Position numbers and translations under genes: made by a program
DNA from: CAWFLT01 sp963816795
GTDB lineage: Bacteria; Acidobacteriota; Vicinamibacteria; Vicinamibacterales; SCN-69-37
NCBI GenBank assembly: GCA_963816795.1
Contig: CAWFLT010000014.1
Span: forward strand, 744,001 to 808,000
Length of the DNA stretch: 64,000 nt
Reading direction: 5' to 3'
Notes under the pieces: generated by a model
What the model was told of the DNA's origin: nothing
Databases searched by the model: none
The model's input: only the letters and a program-made list of their open reading frames with translations
Shown: one piece after another, positions 41,635-49,745 of the stretch
Layout: every line of letters starts with the position of its first letter
Position numbering within the stretch: position 1 is the stretch's first letter

Positions 41635-42879
41635 ATGTCGAATCCCCTCCGCCTGCACCGCACCGTCGGCGTCCGCGTCGGCGCCGTGCAGGTCGGCGGC
41701 GGCGCGCCCGTCGTCGTGCAGAGCATGACGATGACCGACACCGCTGACGCGGCGGCGACCGCCGCGCAGTGTGTCGAGCTGGCCGAGGCCGGGTCGGAGA
41801 TGGTGCGCGTGACCGTCAACACCGCCGAGGCGGCAATGGCGGTCCCCGAGATCAAGCAGCGCATGCTCGACGCCGGGTGCCTGGCGCCCCTGATCGGCGA
41901 CTTCCACTACAACGGTCACCTGCTCTTGACGCGACACCCGGCCGCAGCCGAGGCGCTCGACAAATACCGCATCAATCCCGGCAACGTCGGAACGGGCCGC
42001 CGGCGCGACGAACAGTTCGCGACGATCTGCAAGGTCGCGGTCGATCACGCGAGGCCGGTGCGCATTGGCGTCAACGGCGGCTCGCTCAACCAGGAGCTGG
42101 TCGTCGCCAAGATGCAGGAAAACACGGACGCCGGGCGCGGCCTGTCGTCCGAGGAAATCATCAACGAATGCATGGTGCTGTCGGCGCTCCAGTCCACCGA
42201 CCTCGCGCTCGAGTCGGGCCTCCGCCGGGATCAGGTCATCATCTCGTGCAAGGTGTCGCGTCCGCGTGACCTGATCGCGGTCTACCGCGACCTCGCGCAG
42301 AAGACGCAGCAGCCGCTGCATCTGGGTCTCACCGAGGCCGGCATGGGCGTCAAAGGCATCGCCTGGTCCGCGTCGGCGCTCGCGATCCTCTTGAATGAGG
42401 GCATCGGCGACACGATTCGGGTCTCCCTGACGCCGCGCCCCGGAGGCGACCGTCGCGAAGAAGTCTACGCGGCGTGCGAGATTCTTCAGGCACTCGGGCT
42501 GCGGTCGTTCTCGCCGTCGATTACGGCGTGCCCGGGATGCGGCCGCACGACCTCGACGACGTTTCAGGAACTGGCGGAACGAATCCAGTCCTACGTACGG
42601 ACGATGATGCCGGTGTGGAAAACGACGCGCCCGGGCGTCGAGACGATGACGGTCGCGGTGATGGGCTGCGTCGTCAACGGTCCAGGTGAATCGAAAGCGG
42701 CGAACATCGGCATCTCGCTGCCTGGCACGGGCGAATCCCCCAACTGCCCGGTCTTCATCGACGGTGCCCACACGACGACGTTGAAAGGCACCTACGACGA
42801 GTTGGCGGCGGCATTTCAGACGCTGGTCGACGACTACGTCGAGCGGCGGTATCCCGCGAGAGATAGGGCGCTTGTCTAA
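41635..42879 (+). CDS. ispG: 4-hydroxy-3-methylbut-2-enyl-diphosphate synthase (flavodoxin-type IspG/GcpE)
   Basis: This enzyme converts methylerythritol cyclodiphosphate to HMBPP in the MEP isoprenoid pathway. It is intact at 414 residues. The TIM-barrel half shows VGAVQVGGGAPVVVQSMTMT, then LIGDFHYNGHLLL, RINPGNVG and RIGVNGGSLN. The C-terminal reductase-like half carries the 4Fe-4S ligands Cys299 and Cys302 (ACPGCGRT) and Cys345 with Glu352 (GCVVNGPGE). The insert found in plant enzymes is absent, as expected for the bacterial type. ATG 41635 was chosen because the family starts just before RLHRTVGVRVG; longer in-frame extensions run into the TTTGCC-rich repeat at 41575-41622. It stands alone. 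Confidence 0.95.
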   Translation: MSNPLRLHRTVGVRVGAVQVGGGAPVVVQSMTMTDTADAAATAAQCVELAEAGSEMVRVTVNTAEAAMAVPEIKQRMLDAGCLAPLIGDFHYNGHLLLTRHPAAAEALDKYRINPGNVGTGRRRDEQFATICKVAVDHARPVRIGVNGGSLNQELVVAKMQENTDAGRGLSSEEIINECMVLSALQSTDLALESGLRRDQVIISCKVSRPRDLIAVYRDLAQKTQQPLHLGLTEAGMGVKGIAWSASALAILLNEGIGDTIRVSLTPRPGGDRREEVYAACEILQALGLRSFSPSITACPGCGRTTSTTFQELAERIQSYVRTMMPVWKTTRPGVETMTVAVMGCVVNGPGESKAANIGISLPGTGESPNCPVFIDGAHTTTLKGTYDELAAAFQTLVDDYVERRYPARDRALV

Positions 42880-42884
42880 CCCGC

Positions 42885-42922
42885 GAGGTTCTCGGTTCTC
42901 GGTTCTCGGTTCTGTTCTCAGA
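42885..42922 (+). repeat. GGTTCTC tandem repeat, left of the mannosyltransferase gene
   Basis: About four copies of GGTTCTC (GAGGTTCTCGGTTCTCGGTT followed by CTCGGTTCTG) fill the gap between ispG and the mannosyltransferase. A reversed form (GAACCGAGAACGGAGAACCC) lies immediately after that gene at 44208-44227, so the gene is bracketed by inverted copies. Confidence 0.6.
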
Positions 42923-42936
42923 TTGGCGTTCGCGGC

Positions 42937-44130
42937 GTGAGCGCGACAGACGCCGCAGCCGCCAGGTTCACGCGGCTGCGCCGCTGGGTGGCGGAGCCGG
43001 CGGTTCGACAAGCGGCGGCCGCGACCGTCGCGACGCGACTGATGGTGTTCCTGGTCGGCTATCTTGCCGTCGCGACCATCGGACACGCGCCGAACGTCGG
43101 ACCGCAGCCCGAAAACGAACTGGCCGGCCTGCCGGGTCGTTGGGACGCGGGCTGGTATCTCGGCATCGCCGCTGGAGGCTATCGGTACGAGGGCCCGGAG
43201 CATCGCAATCCGCGACTCGCCTTCTTCCCTGGATATCCGCTCGCACTCGGTGCCGTCGGCCGGCTGCTTGGGCTTCCGGATCGCGAGCCGCCGTGGCTCT
43301 GGACCGGCGTCGCCGTTTCATGCGTGTTCTTCTTCATCGCGCTCGTCTACGCGCATCGGCTGGCGGAGCGGCTGATCGGCGCCGATCGAGCCGGCCCCGC
43401 GATCTGGCTCCTGGCGTGTTATCCGTATTCGATCTTCTACGGTCAGGTCTATACCGAGTCGCTGTTTCTGCTGGTGATCGCGGCGACCTGGTTCTACGTG
43501 GAGACGGGGCGCCCGTTCGTTGCCGCGACCTTTTCGTTCGCGGCAGGGCTCGTCAAGCCAACTGGCTGTCTGGTCGCGCTCGTCGCGGCATGGCCAGCGT
43601 TTCTGCGCCTGCGCGCGACGGCAACGCCTCGCGTCCCGATCTGGCCCCTCGCCATGGTCGTCGCTGCCCCGTTACTGGGCCTGGCCGCGTACGGCGCGTT
43701 CCTCGCCGCCATTTCCGGCGACTGGTTGATGTGGATGACCGCCCATGAAAACTGGGGGCGCACCGTGAAGAGTCCGATTGACCTGGCGGGAACAATCGTC
43801 GCCGCTGTTGCCGATCGCGGGTTGGCCGGGTACCTGCTCAGTCAGCCGTACGACGCGCTGAACGCGACCGCGGCGCTCTTTGCTCTCGCGTCGGTCCTTC
43901 CCGTCTGGCGTCGCTTTGGGCCCGGCGCGGCCGCCTTCGTGCTGATGACCGTCGCGATTCCAGTGACCGCCGGCGGCCTGATGTCGCTCGGCCGATTCAC
44001 CTCGGTGCTGCTGCCTACGTTCTTGTGGCTCGGAGCGCGCAGCCGCAATCCAATGGCCCTCTGTGCCGCCTTCGCGATCGTCCAAGGCCTCTTCGCCGCC
44101 CTCTTCTTCACGGACCGACCGATCTTTTAG
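42937..44130 (+). CDS. PIG-V-like mannosyltransferase family membrane protein
   Basis: This intact membrane glycosyltransferase of the GT-C type has 397 residues. About nine membrane segments are visible, for example CVFFFIALVYAHRLAERL, LLVIAATWFYVETG and WPLAMVVAAPLLGLAAYGAF. The first large loop carries RWDAGWYLGIAAGGYRYEG; the RWD of this loop is the expected catalytic-Asp position in the PIG-V/GPI mannosyltransferase II-like family, which uses polyprenyl-phosphate sugars. A later conserved block reads LACYPYSIFYGQVYTESLF. The start is GTG 42937, in frame with the first basic segment and downstream of a GGTTCTC repeat. It probably glycosylates an exported lipid or protein. No other pathway gene is adjacent. 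Confidence 0.75.
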   Translation: MSATDAAAARFTRLRRWVAEPAVRQAAAATVATRLMVFLVGYLAVATIGHAPNVGPQPENELAGLPGRWDAGWYLGIAAGGYRYEGPEHRNPRLAFFPGYPLALGAVGRLLGLPDREPPWLWTGVAVSCVFFFIALVYAHRLAERLIGADRAGPAIWLLACYPYSIFYGQVYTESLFLLVIAATWFYVETGRPFVAATFSFAAGLVKPTGCLVALVAAWPAFLRLRATATPRVPIWPLAMVVAAPLLGLAAYGAFLAAISGDWLMWMTAHENWGRTVKSPIDLAGTIVAAVADRGLAGYLLSQPYDALNATAALFALASVLPVWRRFGPGAAAFVLMTVAIPVTAGGLMSLGRFTSVLLPTFLWLGARSRNPMALCAAFAIVQGLFAALFFTDRPIF

Positions 44131-44178
44131 AGCGGTTTCCAAACGCGTAGCGCGGATTGGGCTGCAATCCGCGTGCAG
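44129..44178 (+). repeat. Palindromic element directly after a stop codon
   Basis: AGAGCGGTTTCCAAACGCGT, then AGCGCGGATTGGGCTGCAAT, then CCGCGTGCAG. The GCGGATTG/CAATCCGC halves form a hairpin. A reverse-orientation relative lies at 35595-35641, and the first eleven bases also open the hairpin after gltS at 57704. It begins at the mannosyltransferase stop codon and could terminate its transcript. Confidence 0.55.
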
Positions 44179-44231
44179 TTGCGGGCCTCAACCCGGCCCG
44201 CCCAACGAACCGAGAACGGAGAACCCGTTCG

Positions 44232-46001
44232 TTACTTTTTGCCCTCTTTCCTGAACGTCTTGATCACTTTGCCTTCGGGCTGCCCATCCATGCCCACGAA
44301 TGCGCGCACGACGTAGTCACCAGGTGCGAGCGCGGCGATCGGCAGCTCGCCGGTCAGGATGAACTTGTCAGGTTCGGACGTCTGACGGCCACCGGGCTGG
44401 ACGGTGGCGATCGCCTCGCCCTCGAGCGATGCGGCAATTTCCATTCTCGCGGAGATCTTGCCGGTGAGTTGGCCGTACATCTCGAGCACGCCGACGATCT
44501 TTTCCTCGTCACGGAAGATCAGCGCCGGGACGGCCGAGTTGTTGCGGAACGCCGTGAGCACCAACGACCCCAGCTTCAACGGGCCGGCCGGTGTGAGCTC
44601 GACCTGCAGTTCCTGATCGACCGCGCCGCCCTTGCCGGTCGCGTCGGTGGCCGCAAAGCGCAGCCGATAGGTGCCCTGGGCCGCCGGGAAGGACAGGACG
44701 ATCGGGCGCCCGCCCAACTGCTTTTCGTCAGCCGACAACTGCACGACGATCTTGCCTGCCGAATCGACGAGACCGGCAGTGACCGCTGTGAGCTTCGCGG
44801 CAGGGTCGACAGGCTCGCCCATGACGATCACGCCGAAGCTGGGCGCGAGCTTGTTGTCGCCGGGCGCGCGCGAAGTGAACGCCGTCACCCGCAGCGGCAG
44901 GTCGCGGAAGGCGCGCGTTTCGCGCATCATGTCGCGCGGCGTTGGCGTGGCGCCCGGCTTGGCGCCGGCGGCGGCCGCGCCGCCACGCCCGATGAAGACC
45001 TCGTTGCGCGCGCGTGTGGTGACGCCGTCGCGCGTGACCTTGAGCTCCAGCCGTTGATTCTGACCCGGTCGATCGCTCGCTTCGGCATCGAACGTCGCAA
45101 GGTAGTACGCGGCGGTTTCCGATGCGATGCGGGCCAGCGGACTGGTCGTGTTCGAGAGGCGCAAGACCGTACCGGCGCTGGTCACGCCGGCGAGATTCTC
45201 GAGGCCGTCATTCCGCTGCGTGATGTTCGGATCCTGCTGCACGACATAGACGTTTGCCCGCGCCGCCGCGGCCGCCGGTCCCAGCGCCTGATAGTGGTCC
45301 GTCGTGACGTCGCACCCGCCGCTCGAGGAGGAGGCCGGCGTGCTGAGCGCCGACGAAAAGACAATCAGCGTCGTCGGCGTCTCCGCCCCGGCGAGCGCCG
45401 CCAACTGGCTCCGCAGCGCGACGAGCGTGTCACGAGTGCGGCACAGCCGTTCGGCGTCGGTCATCGAGCCCGGCTGCCGTCCGGTAATCTGCGCGAGCGC
45501 CTCGCGCACTCGAGACGCGGGACCGAGACCAACCCGCGCGACGTCGCGCGGGGCGGTCGCCAGGCCGACACGATCGCCCTCCGAGAGCGCATCCAGAAAC
45601 TTGGTCACCTGATCCCGCAGGTCCCGTTCCGCGCCGGGCCTCAGCGATTCGTCCTCCACGACGATCAAGATGGAACGGGTGGCACTGCCGCCCCCGCCGC
45701 CATCAGCGTTGGTCGCAAAGGGCGCCGGAAGCGCGCTCGTCGCCGCCGCCGGACCGCCGCCGGCATACCGGACCAGGCGCAGCGCCTTCACGGCACGATT
45801 GCGCCCGCCCACCTTGAGTGAGACATCCTCGGCTTTGAGGTCGGCGACGGGCCGCCCATCGGCCGCCACGGCCATGAAATCGACGGTCGGCGGTTCAGCG
45901 CCCTGGACGGCGGCGGCGCCGCTCGATCGGGAGTCGGCGGCCCACAGGATCGCGCCGGTGAAGACACACACGAACAGTCGCCGCATGGCAAAGCTCTTCA
46001 T
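44232..46001 (-). CDS. Exported VWFA-domain protein, second paralogue
   Basis: This secreted protein of 589 residues is intact. The signal peptide (LFVCVFTGAILWAADSRSSG) is followed by VDFMAVAADGRPVADLKAED and then VSLKVGGRNRAVKALRLVRY, the same lead-in as the other VWFA protein. The A domain reads ILIVVEDESLRPGAERDLRD, so the metal site is degenerate (VEDES rather than D-x-S-x-S). A later stretch, YYLATFDAEASDRPGQNQRL, matches the segment after the A domain in the paralogue at 29731. The C-terminal half is beta-rich. Starts at 46013 or 45986 are also possible. It is divergent from the fulvocin-like gene, with a 9-bp repeat array upstream of its start. Function unknown. Confidence 0.7.
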   Translation of the reverse strand: MKSFAMRRLFVCVFTGAILWAADSRSSGAAAVQGAEPPTVDFMAVAADGRPVADLKAEDVSLKVGGRNRAVKALRLVRYAGGGPAAATSALPAPFATNADGGGGGSATRSILIVVEDESLRPGAERDLRDQVTKFLDALSEGDRVGLATAPRDVARVGLGPASRVREALAQITGRQPGSMTDAERLCRTRDTLVALRSQLAALAGAETPTTLIVFSSALSTPASSSSGGCDVTTDHYQALGPAAAAARANVYVVQQDPNITQRNDGLENLAGVTSAGTVLRLSNTTSPLARIASETAAYYLATFDAEASDRPGQNQRLELKVTRDGVTTRARNEVFIGRGGAAAAGAKPGATPTPRDMMRETRAFRDLPLRVTAFTSRAPGDNKLAPSFGVIVMGEPVDPAAKLTAVTAGLVDSAGKIVVQLSADEKQLGGRPIVLSFPAAQGTYRLRFAATDATGKGGAVDQELQVELTPAGPLKLGSLVLTAFRNNSAVPALIFRDEEKIVGVLEMYGQLTGKISARMEIAASLEGEAIATVQPGGRQTSEPDKFILTGELPIAALAPGDYVVRAFVGMDGQPEGKVIKTFRKEGKK

Positions 46002-46021
46002 GCGGCACAGCATACGACAGG

Positions 46022-46104
46022 TGTGGTCGGGTACGACGGTACGGCGGTACGACGGGTACGGCGGGTACGACAGGTACGATCGGTACGACAGGTACGTTGG
46101 CACG
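46022..46104 (+). repeat. 9-bp GGTACGRCG tandem repeat in a divergent promoter region
   Basis: About eight imperfect copies of GGTACGACG or GGTACGGCG (GGTACGACGGTACGGCGGTA and following). This is the unit that also lies inside the receptor gene at 34915-34997, here in non-coding DNA upstream of the VWFA gene. A short third trace (GCGGGTACGACAGGTACGCG) is found at 52148-52167, again just before a start codon. Confidence 0.75.
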
Positions 46105-46352
46105 GGGGCGCGTGCCCTTTGCTACCCCTTCGGCGACGACGCGGGTAAGCGCTACCCGATGATCGTCTACCGACGAGAAGTCGAGTTTCCGACACGCCCG
46201 CCCGGATCTGAGAGTCCGGCGCTACCCGAAATGTTGATGTCAGCATGAGGGCGGTAACCGGAATCGGGTGGAAACCGCTCGAACATTCGGCTCATGTCTT
46301 GCACTGTCGCCTCCGCCCGGCTGCGGTTCATGCCGGAGTGAGGAGACGTGCC
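46105..46352. promoter_or_regulatory. Divergent intergenic region upstream of the Cys-rich peptide gene
   Basis: This region contains no gene. It includes the inverted pair GGGTAAGCGCTACCC near 46142-46156, CCGGATCTGAGAGTCCGG near 46202-46219, and a GGTAACCGGAATCGGGTGG stretch near 46253. These could form leader hairpins or operators for the gene at 46353. The ribosome site AGGAGACG (46341-46348) lies correctly before ATG 46353. I could not assign a specific promoter or regulator. Confidence 0.4.
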
Positions 46353-47078
46353 ATGTCGTCGCGCACTCGTGTCCGGTTGATGATCGGGTTGGTCCTGGGC
46401 CTGATGACAGTGCCGGCGGAAGCGTTGTTGCTCACCATCGCACGTGCACCCGATCCTGCGGATGCCGCCAGGGCATGGGCCGATGACCTGTCGACGGAAG
46501 AACGGCAATCGGCATCGCTCCAGATCGATGCGTATCCCCAGATCTATCGCCGGGCGATCATGCGCGGACTCGATCCGCGCGACCGTGCCGATGCGTGGCG
46601 TGCCATCCTGCGCCGGTACCTGAACACCGAGCACGAGCTCACCCGCGACCAGGTGCGCGTGGTCCAGGACGCGATGGAGCTGCTCTCGGAGGAGACGTTT
46701 ACGCCGCCGGTCGCCGCAGACGTCCAGGTGCGCATCCGCGCCGTGTTCGACGAGGCCGTCGGCGTGCTCGGGCCGGCCACTGCCACCGAGCTCTTCGTGA
46801 CGCTCGGCCCCAAGGACGGCCGCGGACGGAACCCGCTGCCGCTGCGGCAGCGATTGGCCGACCACGTGCGCGCCTGGCGCGTCGTCTCCGCCGAACTGCC
46901 GGACTGCAACTGCAACATCGACATCGACACGTGCGACATCAGCTGGAATCCGTGGCTGCAGTGCTCGGAGCTCTACACCTGCGACTTCGATCTGGACTGG
47001 CCGATGTGCGGACCGCTCTGGTCGTGGGCGTGCACGGGCTGGTGCAAGATCATCCGGTTCCCGTACAGCGTGGATTGA
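46353..47078 (+). CDS. Fulvocin C-related bacteriocin-like precursor with C-terminal eight-cysteine module
   Basis: This is an intact exported protein of 241 residues. The signal-like segment VRLMIGLVLGLMTVPAEALL is followed by a helical, cysteine-free domain of about 150 residues (DRADAWRAILRRYLNTEH, FDEAVGVLGPATATELFVTL). All eight cysteines lie in the last 57 residues, at 185, 187, 194, 204, 210, 219, 227 and 231 (spacing CxC-x6-C-x9-C-x5-C-x8-C-x7-C-x3-C), with six Trp. This layout, especially the CNC opening and the C-x3-C end, resembles fulvocin C, a myxobacterial bacteriocin with four disulfides, and the long fulvocin C-related proteins known from other bacteria. ATG 46353 is set by AGGAG eight bases upstream. 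A thioredoxin-fold gene begins one base after its stop. Activity is inferred, not shown. Confidence 0.7.
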   Translation: MSSRTRVRLMIGLVLGLMTVPAEALLLTIARAPDPADAARAWADDLSTEERQSASLQIDAYPQIYRRAIMRGLDPRDRADAWRAILRRYLNTEHELTRDQVRVVQDAMELLSEETFTPPVAADVQVRIRAVFDEAVGVLGPATATELFVTLGPKDGRGRNPLPLRQRLADHVRAWRVVSAELPDCNCNIDIDTCDISWNPWLQCSELYTCDFDLDWPMCGPLWSWACTGWCKIIRFPYSVD

Positions 47079-47079
47079 T

Positions 47080-47618
47080 GTGATGACGACGCGCGCCGAC
47101 GAATTGCTCCGACGTCTTCGACTGGTCGTCAGCGCCGCGTGCGTGATCACGCTGGTGGCGACACTCGGCATCGTGGCCTGGCCGCGCGTCACGCACGCGC
47201 TCGGGATCGAACCCGAGCCCGCCACGATGCCGTACCTTGCCGGCGGTCACGATCGACACGCCGGCCGACTGGTACGCGTCCCGGTCCCAGACGCTGATCG
47301 TGTTCGCGCGAGCGAGTTGCGGCGCGTGCGAGAAGGCGCAGCCGTACTTTCAGCAGCTCGTCGAGTTCGTCGCCGGCCGCGCGGCGGTGGTGGTGGCTGG
47401 CGGCGCCGATGCTCGCGATCAGGACGCCGCAGTTCGCCCGGCTCATGGGCGTCAACGACACGGGCTTCAAACTGGTACCGGCCGGCCTCCGCGTCCGAGC
47501 CACGCCGACGCTGGTGCTCGTCGACCGGCAGGGCCGGATTCTCGCCGCCTGGGAAGGCGTCGGACCGCCGGAAAAGCAGAACGCGATTGCGAGGATCATC
47601 GACGAGATAGTGAAATGA
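47080..47618 (+). CDS. Membrane-anchored thioredoxin-fold protein with CGAC active site (frame breaks)
   Basis: This protein of about 178 residues has an N-terminal membrane anchor (LVVSAACVITLVATLGIVAW). A thioredoxin-like domain follows, with VTIDTPADWY, then the redox motif ASCGACEKAQPYFQ, and later RVRATPTLVLVDRQGRILAA with the cis-Pro of the fold, ending KQNAIARIIDEIVK. A CGAC dithiol, an outward-facing topology and a partner rich in cysteine point to disulfide formation or isomerisation. The start (GTG 47080 or ATG 47083) lies within four bases of the stop of the eight-cysteine peptide gene, so the two are almost certainly co-translated. Breaks near 47235 and 47400 are each repaired by removing one base. 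It ends 20 bases from a convergent peptidase gene. Confidence 0.7.
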
Positions 47619-47638
47619 TCGCTCATGGTTCCGTCTTA

Positions 47639-49519
47639 TCAAGAGCCTTCCGGAACCTTCGGAACCCCGGAACCCGATCGCATCACCAGCCGATCGGCTT
47701 TCCCTTTCAATTGGCTGTCCAGCCACGTCTTCAGCGGCGCGAAGTACTCGACGATCGCGGTCGCGTCCATCTGGCGCGATCCCGTCAGCGCCTCGAGCGC
47801 GTCGGGCCACGGCTTCGACGCGCCCATCCGCAGCATCGCGTCGAGGCGCTTGCCGACCTCCTTGCTCTCGTAGATCGAGCAGCGGTGGAGCGGCGTCTTG
47901 CAGCCGGCCATCTTCGCGAGCTCGCGATGGAACTGGAACTGCAGGATGTGCGCGAGAAAGTAGCGCGTGTACGAGTAGTTGGCCGGCACGTGGTACTTCC
48001 CGCCGGCATCGAAGAACTGCTCGCCTCGCGGCGACGGCGGCGCCACGCCCTGATATTTCAGCCGCCGCTCCCACCACGCCTTGTTGTAGTCGGCCGGGTG
48101 CCACCTTGCCGGAGAACACGTCCCAGCGCCATTGATCGATGAGCAGGCCGAACGGCAGGAACGCGATCTTCTCGAGCGCGCGCGACATCAGCAGCCCGAG
48201 ATCGCGCGACGCGTCCGGCGCCTTGTCGAGCAAGCCGATCCGCACGAGGTACTCCGGCGTCACCGAGAGCGCGATCGTGTCGCCGATCGCCTCGTGGAAC
48301 GCCTGGTTGGCGCTGTCGCGGAACAGGAACGGCTGATCCTTGTAGGCGCGCTGATAGAAGTTGTGCCCGAGCTCGTGGTGGATCGTCTGGAAGTCCTCGT
48401 CGGTCGGATCGATGCACATCTTGATGCGCAGGTCGTCGGCGTAGTCGATGTCCCACGCGCTGGCGTGGCAGACGACGTCGCGGTCGGCCGGCTTGGCGAG
48501 CAGCGACCGCTCCCAGAACGTCGGCGGCAGCGGCGCGAAGCCGAGCGACGTGTAGAACCGCTCGCCCATCTTCATCATGTCGACCGGCGTCGCCTTGCGG
48601 CGCTTCAGGATGTCGTTCAGCGAGTAGCCCGGGACTCGCGTTGGCCGGCGCGACGAACTCGAAGACGTTGCTCCAGTCCTGCGCCCAGATGTTGCCGAGC
48701 ATGTGCGCCGGCATCGGACCGGTCGCCGGCACGACGTCGCCGTACTTCTCGTGCAGCTTCATCCGCACGTAGGCGTGCAGCGAGACATAGAGCGGCTTGA
48801 CCTGCTCCCAGAGCCGATCGACTTCTTTGGTGAACTCGTCGGCCGGCATGTCGTACTTGAGCCGCCACATCGCGCCGGTGTCGGCGAAGCCCAGTTCCTT
48901 CGCGCCCTTGTTCGCCAGCTCGACGAACCGCGTGTAGTTCTCGCGCATCGGCGGCGAGATCGTGTGCCAGCCCTCCCAGACCTCGCGCAGCCGCTTCGGA
49001 TCGCGCGACGTCGCGAGCACCTCGGTGATCTTCTCGATGTCCAGGCAGGTGTCGGGCTTCGCCGCGTCCTTGCACCACTTGCCGCGGCCGTAGGTCGCCT
49101 CGAGCCCGGCCGCGAGCTTGGTCAGCTCCTCGGCCTCTGCCGGATTCGACGGCGTGACCTTCTCGAGCGCGAGCTTGAGCAGGTTGAGCTGCCGCCGCTC
49201 CTCGGGCGACACCGTCACCTGATCGAATCTGGCCGCCTCTTTCGCGAATCGCGCGGTCGCCTCGGTCAGCAGCTGATCGCATGCGGGCGTTGATCGCTTC
49301 GGTGTCGACGGTGATGTACGTCGACTGGACCCAGCCGGTGCGGCTCGCCTCGATGCTCAGCCGCAGCATGGTCGCGTTGACGTCGGCGAGGAACTTCGTG
49401 GCGTCGGCGGCGATGGGCGCGGCGGGCGTCGGCGCCTGCGCGGCACAAGCTGAGGTCAACGCGAGGGCAAGGCCGATACTGAGGGCGAACCAGTCACGTC
49501 GAGTCAGGTGAGGTCTCAC
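47639..49519 (-). CDS. M2-family metallopeptidase (angiotensin-converting-enzyme-like dipeptidyl carboxypeptidase; frame breaks)
   Basis: This exported zinc peptidase has about 625 residues. The signal (DWFALSIGLALALTSACAAQ) could be a lipoprotein or Sec signal. The body matches M2 enzymes: WEGWHTISPPMRENYTRFVE, then MPAHMLGNIWAQDWSNVFEF, then the zinc motif HHELGHNFYQRAYKDQPFLF (HExxH) with FHEAIGDTIALS supplying the third ligand. The C-terminal YTRYFLAHILQFQFHRELAK is a typical family block. Breaks lie near 49270, 48640 and 48100. The last 15 residues are encoded by a CCGGAACC-type intergenic repeat, so the stop has probably been displaced. It removes C-terminal dipeptides in the periplasm. 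The start is GTG 49519. Confidence 0.85.
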
Positions 49520-49547
49520 GAGTCGCTCCTGCCGGCATCATACGGCA

Positions 49548-49745
49548 GAGCAATGGGGCAAGGAGGCAATGCTCAAATCATCCGAATCGCGCGCACGCGC
49601 CGCGGGAAATCCTTGTCGTCGTAATGGAGACGGCCGATGGGCAATGAGGCAATGCGGCAATGTGCGAATGAGGCAATCGAACCTCACTGCCCCATTGCCT
49701 CATGCCTCATTGCGCCCATTGCCTGATGCATTGCCTCATTGCCCT
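49548..49745. repeat. GGCAATG / CATTGCC repeat region
   Basis: Scattered then dense copies of GGCAATGAGGCAATG-like octamers on one side (49550-49571, 49635-49680) and their reverse complements (CCCATTGCCTCATGCCTCAT, TTGCCTGATGCATTGCCTCA) up to 49745. The two halves can pair. The array lies between two minus-strand genes and supplies the last codons of the MATE transporter gene. Related arrays lie at 8446-8535 and 59870-59940. Confidence 0.7.

Noticed and set aside
46105..46352. Riboswitch upstream of the Cys-rich peptide gene
   Set aside because: Several short inverted repeats are present, but none matches a riboswitch core that I recognise.
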